A stretch of DNA of 64,000 bases from Candidatus Poribacteria bacterium (GTDB taxonomy: Bacteria; Poribacteria; WGA-4E; WGA-3G): NCBI GenBank assembly GCA_009841255.1, contig VXMD01000042.1, positions 1 to 64,000 on the forward strand, given 5' to 3'. Below the pieces are notes generated by a model. That model worked only from the letters and a program-made list of their open reading frames with translations, did not search any database and was not told the origin of the DNA. Both the position numbers and the translations under genes were made by a program. Numbering within the stretch: position 1 is the stretch's first letter; each line of letters begins with the position of its first letter. This document shows positions 58,542 through 64,000 of the stretch, in pieces.

Positions 58542-58637
58542 TTTCTGGTGAGTTCTAACATGACTACGGATATGTAAGTTGTCAATTTTAAAGGAGACTG
58601 AACCCCGTAGGGGTGAAATCTCTGTAGGAGATTTTTT

Positions 58638-59612
58638 ATGAGCGCTAACGTTATCGGTGTGGATATGGGCGGCACCAAGATTCTGTCTGCTGTCATTGAT
58701 GCAGAGGGGAATATCTTAGGCACCGCCAAAGTCCCAACGAAAGCGGACAAAGGGGCATCCCAAGTGATTGATCGGATCGCAGGCTCTGTCCAAAAAGCGA
58801 TTGACAAATCGGGTGTCGCCTCCGATTCAATTCAAGCGATCGGCATCGGTGCTCCAGGACCGCTTGACCCTGCAACAGGCGTTGTCATTTTTGCACCGAA
58901 TCTCGGATGGCGGGATGTTCCACTGAAGACGGAGTTGGAAACACGCACCGGCTTTCCAACTTTTGTTGACAATGATGTGAACGTCGGAACGCTCGGTGAA
59001 CACGTATTTGGTGCGGGGAGAGGCGTTCAGAACGTCGTTGGGATTTTTGTCGGCACGGGTATTGGCGGTGGTATCATTCTACAGGGTGAACTGTTCCACG
59101 GTGCGAGCAAGACAGCCGGTGAAATCGGACACATCATCGTTAAAGCAGGGGGTCCGCGCTGCGGCTGTGGCACGCGCGGCTGTTTGGAAGCGATCGCCAG
59201 CCGCACGGCAATGACAAAGCAATTCCGGCGGGCTATTCTGAAGAAGGGAAAGCGGAGCGTGATTTCTGAACTCACCGGCGGTGACCTGAGTGCTATTCGG
59301 AGTGGGGTCTTGGCGAAGGCGATTCGTTCAAATGATGCGTTGACCCTCAAAATTTTCAAAAAAGTAACGAAATACCTTGGAATCGGCATCGGTTCCATTG
59401 TGAATTTCTTGAATCCGGAGATGATTGTGCTGGGTGGCGGGGTCGTTGAAGCGCTCGACGATACGTTCTTAGACGATATCCGTGCCGCCGCGGAAAAATA
59501 CGCACTGCCCAATACGTTGAGCGGGGTTCAAATTGTGCCCGCAGAACTCGGGGACAACGCTGGTATCCTTGGCGCCGCTGCCTTGGCACGACAGCGAGCC
59601 CAAGCGGCATAG
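58638..59612 (+). CDS. ROK-family sugar kinase (glucokinase-like)
   Basis: A 324-residue kinase. The phosphate-binding DMGGTK near residue 9 and VGTGIGGGIILQG are typical ROK. The zinc motif GH...GPRCGCGTRGCLEA (H-x-CxCGxxGCxE) is complete, as in ROK glucokinases and N-acetylmannosamine kinases. DNDVN holds the catalytic aspartate. It phosphorylates a hexose with ATP; glucose is most likely. The nearby CHAD genes invite thoughts of polyphosphate as donor, but no polyphosphate-glucokinase hallmark was recognised. Confidence 0.88.
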   Translation: MSANVIGVDMGGTKILSAVIDAEGNILGTAKVPTKADKGASQVIDRIAGSVQKAIDKSGVASDSIQAIGIGAPGPLDPATGVVIFAPNLGWRDVPLKTELETRTGFPTFVDNDVNVGTLGEHVFGAGRGVQNVVGIFVGTGIGGGIILQGELFHGASKTAGEIGHIIVKAGGPRCGCGTRGCLEAIASRTAMTKQFRRAILKKGKRSVISELTGGDLSAIRSGVLAKAIRSNDALTLKIFKKVTKYLGIGIGSIVNFLNPEMIVLGGGVVEALDDTFLDDIRAAAEKYALPNTLSGVQIVPAELGDNAGILGAAALARQRAQAA

Positions 59613-59699
59613 CAAAACCGAGACTTGACGGTATCGTTTTACTTTTCTATAACAAGTTTTGGCTTGCAAGCTGCGCCAAAATCGAGGGAGGGTAAATCC

Positions 59700-61376
59700 A
59701 TGTTAGTTGATGATAACAGAGAAGAACATCGGATGATAATTTTCGGCAACGATAGCCAGTTCGTTCAAGAGCGGTTGATCGTGGAAAAGGACACAAAGCC
59801 CGACGGAATCTTGGCACAGAAGGTTCACGCCGACTCCTATACCGTCACGCTGTATGTGTTGCTGAAGGATTACGGGCTCACACCTGTCTTTCGCATCAAG
59901 CCACGCATCCGCTTCCATCGCTCTAACTACGATAACCTCTCTTCAAGCGCACCGCTTCAGTATCGTCTTGATGACATCATCCATTTCGCTGAATTGAAAC
60001 GCGGCATTGACTTGACAGAGAAGATTGATGACGTCAAGCTCGCGGAAATCCTCGGAGACGCCCCTGCATTTAAGGACGTAACAGATGATCCGGCGTTGCA
60101 GCTCGTCTCGCAGCGCGATGTGTCTCTCAGGAACCCACCTTTTAAAACGAAAACCAAGGTTTTTGGAAAAAATGAAGATGAAGGGGTAGAAGAAGGGGGA
60201 CTTCAGATTGGAACGTTCCTTGACGCGCTGAATCAACCGAAACAGACTGAGCAAATTTTCAAACGTTTTGCAAAAGGAAAAGAATTTGCCCGTGATTTGC
60301 GTAAAGCCTTAGCGCCTTACGAAGATTTTGAATTTCAGTTCGGGCTTTATTCTCGGTATGAACGGCGGGATTGCGTGTTAGCGGATGGAGATGCGGAAAC
60401 CAGCGGCAACTACCGTGCGACATTCGATCCATGGACAGCACTCGGGTATATCCGGACTGCTGGTGATACGCAGCAGTTCCAAATTTTAATGCATGAACGC
60501 GGCACCCGGTGGGAGCACAAAGTTATGTTGGAGCAGCTGGATCCCCCAACGCTTGAGCGGCTTGCTACGGAGATCCCCGGGCTCCGCCGCCAATATCTGA
60601 TCGGACGGGTTTTATCGAAAAGCCAGACGGCGCTGACCCGATTAGCTGAACTTCGCCAATCCCAACTGAATCTCGCAACCGATTTGCATACCGGATATAC
60701 GCTCCAGTTAGAAATGCCCGTCGCGAAGAAGCGGTTTTCTGTCATAGAACATCGTCGAAAATTGCGGAGTGTTTTTAACGGTGGCGGTGCTTATTGCCTG
60801 CATCCACTGAACGGGGAGTTTGTTGAAAGGCATCATAACATGGCGAAAGGCATCCGAGAGGGTATCGTCTGGACGTTAGATGCTGTTGATTTGTTTACAG
60901 GGCAACCGCCATTAAAGGATCAGAATGAAGAGTTTCTTATCATCAAAACGCCGCATCAGAACAAATTCGTGGTCCGCTCTGCCCAGGAACTTCGCGAACG
61001 CCTCCCTCAAAACGGATTTGAAAAGTGTTGGAACGAAGCTGTCGATGTGGGAGGGTATACCATCCTCAGTCGAATGAGCGGCAGGGTCTATCTCGTGAGT
61101 TATGGTCGAAGGAATACCGGCAGTATCCATGAAGGCAACATTACTCAAGACGGGGTTGCACATTATCTCTCAATTGAATACTTGGGGTTGGAACCTGACC
61201 GTATTGGAACTTCGCGTTTCGGGATGCCGCTCGATATTCAACAAGGTTTCTTTGAGAGAATTTTCAGCAGGCGACCTGTCCCGCCCATCTTCAGCCAATT
61301 GATGCAAACCGAGGCGCAGGTCATCGCAGAGATGAAAATCCTCGCTCGGCACTGCAAAGAAAAACTGGAGATTTAG
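59700..61376 (+). CDS. Unknown protein of 558 residues
   Basis: Started at ATG 59700 because GGGAGGG lies about 8 nt upstream; the frame extends to 59625, but that part is unlikely. No signal peptide or membrane helix. It has an alpha/beta start (HRMIIFGNDSQFVQERLIVEK), a basic strand cluster (VFRIKPRIRFHRSNYDN), an arginine-rich centre and a C-terminal beta-rich portion (GGYTILSRMSGRVYLVSYGRRN). No family recognised. It follows the ROK gene by 87 nt on the same strand. Confidence 0.6.
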   Translation: MLVDDNREEHRMIIFGNDSQFVQERLIVEKDTKPDGILAQKVHADSYTVTLYVLLKDYGLTPVFRIKPRIRFHRSNYDNLSSSAPLQYRLDDIIHFAELKRGIDLTEKIDDVKLAEILGDAPAFKDVTDDPALQLVSQRDVSLRNPPFKTKTKVFGKNEDEGVEEGGLQIGTFLDALNQPKQTEQIFKRFAKGKEFARDLRKALAPYEDFEFQFGLYSRYERRDCVLADGDAETSGNYRATFDPWTALGYIRTAGDTQQFQILMHERGTRWEHKVMLEQLDPPTLERLATEIPGLRRQYLIGRVLSKSQTALTRLAELRQSQLNLATDLHTGYTLQLEMPVAKKRFSVIEHRRKLRSVFNGGGAYCLHPLNGEFVERHHNMAKGIREGIVWTLDAVDLFTGQPPLKDQNEEFLIIKTPHQNKFVVRSAQELRERLPQNGFEKCWNEAVDVGGYTILSRMSGRVYLVSYGRRNTGSIHEGNITQDGVAHYLSIEYLGLEPDRIGTSRFGMPLDIQQGFFERIFSRRPVPPIFSQLMQTEAQVIAEMKILARHCKEKLEI

Positions 61377-61655
61377 TAAGTCCGTAATGGGGGAGGACTA
61401 TACAAAATGGCACTTATCTGAATCGCGGATTATCGCGGATGACACAGATTTCGCTGATTTTTGGCATAAACTTCTGGTTTGTGTGGATCTAACGAAAACC
61501 AAGCCTGCAACAATACGCAGAAATCCGCAGAAATCCGCAGAAACGCCCAAGCAAAGACCCCAAGCAAAAACCCCGAGCAAAAGCACGCAGACGACTCGAA
61601 CACGAAGAGCGTCAATATCCAAGTAACCGATACTTACCCGCAAGGTATAATTAAA
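61377..61655 (+). repeat. RBS-bearing mosaic repeat, copy K, with inner microsatellite
   Basis: Modules AGCCTGCAACAATACGCAGAAAT (about 61501-61523), then tandem CGCAGAAATC units and CAAGCAAAGACCCC-type units (61515-61580), ACTCGAACACGAA, TCAATATCCAAG, CCGATACTTACC and CCGCAAGG (61638-61645), 10 nt before the epimerase ATG. The start and end match copy E closely. Confidence 0.7.
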
Positions 61656-62483
61656 ATGGAAAATCGTAAGAAAATCCTTATCACTGGTGCCTCTGGCTAT
61701 ATCGCCGGACGGATGCTGCCAGAGTTTCGCCAACGTTATGAGCTCGTCCTGTTAGACGTGAAAACCACGAATCGGCAGGGAGAAGAGGTCGAAGGCATTC
61801 AAATTGCTGAACTGACCGATCCCAATCGCGACGCATACCGCCACCATTTTAGAGGTGTTGATGCAGTCGTCCACTGTGCTTTTAAAGGCGGCAGTTTCGA
61901 GAATGAACTTGCTAACGTCCAGATGGCATACAACCTCTACCAAACCTGCCTTGAAGCCGATGTCCGACGCGTTGTCGTCTGTAGTTCCAACCACGCCGCC
62001 GATTATTATGAGCGTCTCATCTGGGCGGATAAATGGGATGTGGTGACCCCAGAGATGCGTCCGCTCTCTGATAACTTCTACGGATGGGCGAAAGAGGCGT
62101 ATGAGCATCTCGGCTTTGTCTTTGCGACGGGACACGTTGACGGTAAGAAATTGCAGAACGTTCAGTTGCGTATCGGTGGACCGCGTGAGACAGATATGGC
62201 GAATTCCTCAGCCGCCGATTTGAAGGCGATGCACCGAGGGCTCGGTGCGTATTTGAGCATCCGGGATCAGGTCCAACTCTTCATCAAGAGCATTGAGACA
62301 GAAGATATAGAGAACGAAAACGGGGTCCCATTCCAGATCTTCTACGGCATCAGCGACAATTCGCATAAATTCTGGAGTATCGCCAATGCGCGGAAGGTAA
62401 TAGGCTATGCACCGGAGGACGACAGCCAACGCCGTTTTGCTGACCGCTTGGCAGAATTATTACAGCAAGCGAAAAAGACATAG
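61656..62483 (+). CDS. NAD-dependent epimerase/dehydratase (uronate-dehydrogenase-like)
   Basis: A 275-residue extended SDR protein from ATG 61656. The Rossmann motif is ILITGASGYIAG near the N-terminus. The catalytic serine lies in VVVCSSNHAADYY and the Y-x3-K pair in NFYGWAKEAYEHLG. SSNHA and the RIGGPRETDM stretch resemble uronate dehydrogenases and their relatives, which oxidise hexuronates. The open frame upstream (from 61479) is repeat sequence, not protein. Confidence 0.8.
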   Translation: MENRKKILITGASGYIAGRMLPEFRQRYELVLLDVKTTNRQGEEVEGIQIAELTDPNRDAYRHHFRGVDAVVHCAFKGGSFENELANVQMAYNLYQTCLEADVRRVVVCSSNHAADYYERLIWADKWDVVTPEMRPLSDNFYGWAKEAYEHLGFVFATGHVDGKKLQNVQLRIGGPRETDMANSSAADLKAMHRGLGAYLSIRDQVQLFIKSIETEDIENENGVPFQIFYGISDNSHKFWSIANARKVIGYAPEDDSQRRFADRLAELLQQAKKT

Positions 62484-62529
62484 CGCGTAATTTGCCGCTT
62501 CTGTAGGAGCGACCTTTGTCCAAAGTTTT

Positions 62530-63081
62530 TCAAACGAAAAATGGGATGAGGTCTTCTCGGAGTTGGAGTCGTGCGTTGCGGAGATGTGATTTGATAGTGC
62601 CTTCAGAGCGGTTCAGGCGGGTGGCAATCTGTTTTATCGACAGATCCTGAGCGTAGTAGAGGAGAAAGACTTGTCTGCGGATGGGCGTGAGTTGCTGGAT
62701 AGCAGCGCGCAAGTGTTTGCGAAGTTCGGTGCGTTCCACGTCATGACTCGGACACGGGTGTGTTTGTGTGACTCGACGTTCCTCAATCAGATGCAGCGGT
62801 TCTGTGTCGTGTTTCTGCTTGCGAAAAAAGTCGATGCAGACGTTTTCCGCAATACGGTAAAGCCATGAAGAGAACGCCGATGTCCCTCGGAACGTGTGGA
62901 TAGCTCGGAACGCCTTTAACCAGGTCTCTTGTGTGAGGTCTTTGGCAACTTCTGCATCAGTGACACGGCGCGTAATGTGGGTATACAGGCGGGATTGGTA
63001 TTTTTCTACCAGTGGACTAAAAGCTTCAGGGTTGCCGGCTTGCGTGCATTCAATCAGATGTTTTTCGTTGAGGGTTAACAA
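62530..63081 (-). CDS. ECF RNA polymerase sigma factor
   Basis: A 183-residue sigma-70-family protein starting at TTG 63081 (AAAGGAA about 12 nt upstream). Region 2 is YTHITRRVTDAEVAKDLTQETWLKAFRAIHTFRG with SAFSSWLYRIAENVCIDFFRK. Region 4 is LTPIRRQVFLLYYAQDLSIKQIATRLNRSEGTIKSHLRNAR. No anti-sigma gene is adjacent on the 3' side; the gene upstream encodes a PilP/GspC-like protein. The regulon is unknown. Confidence 0.9.
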   Translation of the reverse strand: MLTLNEKHLIECTQAGNPEAFSPLVEKYQSRLYTHITRRVTDAEVAKDLTQETWLKAFRAIHTFRGTSAFSSWLYRIAENVCIDFFRKQKHDTEPLHLIEERRVTQTHPCPSHDVERTELRKHLRAAIQQLTPIRRQVFLLYYAQDLSIKQIATRLNRSEGTIKSHLRNARLQLREDLIPFFV

Positions 63082-63097
63082 AGTTTTGGTGTTCCTT

Positions 63098-63604
63098 TCA
63101 TTTTATCCAGGGTGTGGTGTTGAGTTTTAAGGTTCTCAGCACGCCTGCGTTTTCAAGTGTTACCTGTTTCGGCTGGATGTCGGTAACAGTGGTGTCGGCG
63201 TCAAGTGTATCGCCGATCGTGACAGTGTAGATTCTTCCGACAGGGATCTTTTGAAGGATCACCTGTTTGGGGGTGTTTGCGTCTGTCGGCAGGATCGTGC
63301 CGAGCAAGCGATAGGGTTCTCTGGGGCGTGGCGGTCGCCAACCGAGGGGGCGGAAAAGGTTGTTGTCGACAATCGTCAGGTAGAACGCCGAGGACTGAAA
63401 GTCTCTCAGCGTCTCCTGTGGTGTTGATAACGGTTTGCCTAACACTCGGGGAGAGAACGGGAGAGGCATCTCGGTTTGTGTTTCGGTTTTCGGTTGCGTC
63501 GAGGCGGCTGTCTGTATGCGTCGTGTCCCGAAGACCCCGAAGATCAGAAAAACAAACACACCGAGGCTGATGAATACAATCGTTTTTAGGTGCTTCGTGG
63601 ACAT
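63098..63604 (-). CDS. PilP/GspC-like type II secretion or pilus assembly protein
   Basis: A 168-residue protein from ATG 63604, with AGGAAA upstream. One N-terminal membrane anchor (TIVFISLGVFVFLIFGVFG) precedes a linker and a small beta domain: NNLFRPLGWR, EPYRLLGTI, PVGRIYTVTIGDTLDADTTVTDI and QVTLENAGVLRTLKL. This is the homology-region pattern of GspC and PilP, inner-membrane linkers of type II secretion and type IV pili. No partner gene is visible in the window. Confidence 0.65.
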   Translation of the reverse strand: MSTKHLKTIVFISLGVFVFLIFGVFGTRRIQTAASTQPKTETQTEMPLPFSPRVLGKPLSTPQETLRDFQSSAFYLTIVDNNLFRPLGWRPPRPREPYRLLGTILPTDANTPKQVILQKIPVGRIYTVTIGDTLDADTTVTDIQPKQVTLENAGVLRTLKLNTTPWIK

Positions 63605-64000
63605 GAGGGTTTCCTGATGAAAAAGAAGAAGAAAGGAATCCCTCGCAGCAGACAAACACTCACTGTAAGGGTTGCGAGGATCAGACTCCCTTGTTCCAAG
63701 AAAGGGCTTTGGAAAACGGTCGCGCTTGCGAGACTGATGAAGGTGAACATTTTCAGCCCTCCGTAAAGCCCACGACTGATTCGGGAATGGGTCAGGGTGT
63801 ATGTCCATCCGTTTTTGGGATAACCGTGTGTCCGTTGCAAAGTATCCGTGAGAATGCCGCGTGTCATCACAGCGATCGGCATCCAGACGAGGATCAGTCC
63901 GTTAGCAGAAAAGTAAATCCAAAACGTATTTTCAACGATCCGGTCAGCAATCGTATCGAGTAACGCCCCTGTCTCGGAGGTTTCATTGCGTTTACGGGCA
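63586..64000 (-). CDS. CDP-alcohol phosphatidyltransferase, partial (runs off window)
   Basis: The frame enters from beyond 64000 and stops at 63586, overlapping the PilP/GspC-like start by 19 nt. At the window edge it reads ARKRNETSETGALLDTIADRI, the second part of the family motif D-G-x2-A-R-x8-G-x3-D-x3-D that binds CDP and metal. Several membrane helices follow. It probably makes a phospholipid such as phosphatidylglycerophosphate; the exact head group cannot be told. The 5' part is missing. Confidence 0.75.
   Translation of the reverse strand, partial: ARKRNETSETGALLDTIADRIVENTFWIYFSANGLILVWMPIAVMTRGILTDTLQRTHGYPKNGWTYTLTHSRISRGLYGGLKMFTFISLASATVFQSPFLEQGSLILATLTVSVCLLRGIPFFFFFIRKPSCPRST

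Noticed and set aside
58638-59612. Polyphosphate glucokinase
   Set aside because: The neighbouring CHAD genes suggest polyphosphate, but the kinase has the ordinary ROK zinc motif and no recognised polyphosphate-binding signature.
61387-61626. 79-codon open frame between the unknown gene and the epimerase gene
   Set aside because: It consists of mosaic-repeat and microsatellite sequence and gives a low-complexity product.

Overview
The window looks like a chromosomal contig from an uncultured, Gram-negative-type bacterium. My best guess is Candidatus Poribacteria or a close relative. This is inference from gene content: Gfo/Idh/MocA oxidoreductases, phytanoyl-CoA-dioxygenase-like and sugar-isomerase genes, a GH172/DUF2961 protein, dockerins, secreted WD40 propellers, C-type-lectin-like modules, LamG, a TnpB element, and spacers full of short repeats. 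No rRNA, tRNA or CRISPR array was seen. A Planctomycetes-like or other candidate phylum cannot be excluded.

Layout. 1-9.7 kb (+): an exported choice-of-anchor-V/dockerin protein, two Gfo/Idh/MocA oxidoreductases flanking a MacB-type permease, a three-gene ABC-2 exporter (two permeases and an ATPase), a LamG protein, and a GalU-like nucleotidyltransferase that seems to start on a non-AUG codon. 9.7-12.3 kb: a collapsed nuclease-methyltransferase gene and a solitary IS605-type TnpB element. 12.3-26.9 kb (-): a UPF0173 hydrolase, a SelA/DgaE-like PLP enzyme, a LolD/MacB-type ATPase, a PqqD-like protein, an unknown protein, an OPT-like membrane protein, a small membrane protein and a 2443-residue fusion of an inactive-looking M28 peptidase, LysM modules and an FtsX permease. 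The last block may be one ABC system. 27-31 kb: XRE regulator, zinc alcohol dehydrogenase, nucleotidyltransferase, PhyH oxygenase, DUF350 protein. 31.4-39.8 kb (-): a carbohydrate block (1361-residue toroid-like protein, GH172, two TIM-barrel isomerases, a galactonate-dehydratase-like enolase). 40.5-46 kb (+): four tandem paralogues, each with a signal sequence, two regulatory-like beta-sandwiches and a C-type-lectin-like domain. 46-48 kb (-): pyrB with a fused PyrI-like zinc knuckle, and pyrD. 48-52.4 kb (+): a secreted WD40/metzincin/dockerin gene broken by a frameshift. 52.8-56 kb: membrane proteins and an M50B-like peptidase. 56-64 kb: aroC, a CHAD gene apparently split in two, a ROK kinase, an unknown 558-residue protein, an epimerase, an ECF sigma factor, a PilP/GspC-like protein and a truncated CDP-alcohol phosphatidyltransferase.

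The most striking pattern lies between genes. A dispersed mosaic repeat ends in CCGCAAGG and a short A/T-rich spacer. In nine places this end sits directly before the start codon of an unrelated gene, nearly always 10-12 nt from it, so the repeat appears to supply the ribosome-binding site. Four further copies do not face a gene start, as expected for something that moves. One copy separates the two halves of a CHAD domain and gives the second half its start signal. Palindromes, heptamer arrays, a 10-bp minisatellite and a MITE-like element make up most of the rest of the non-coding DNA. All calls come from reading the sequence; no database search was run.
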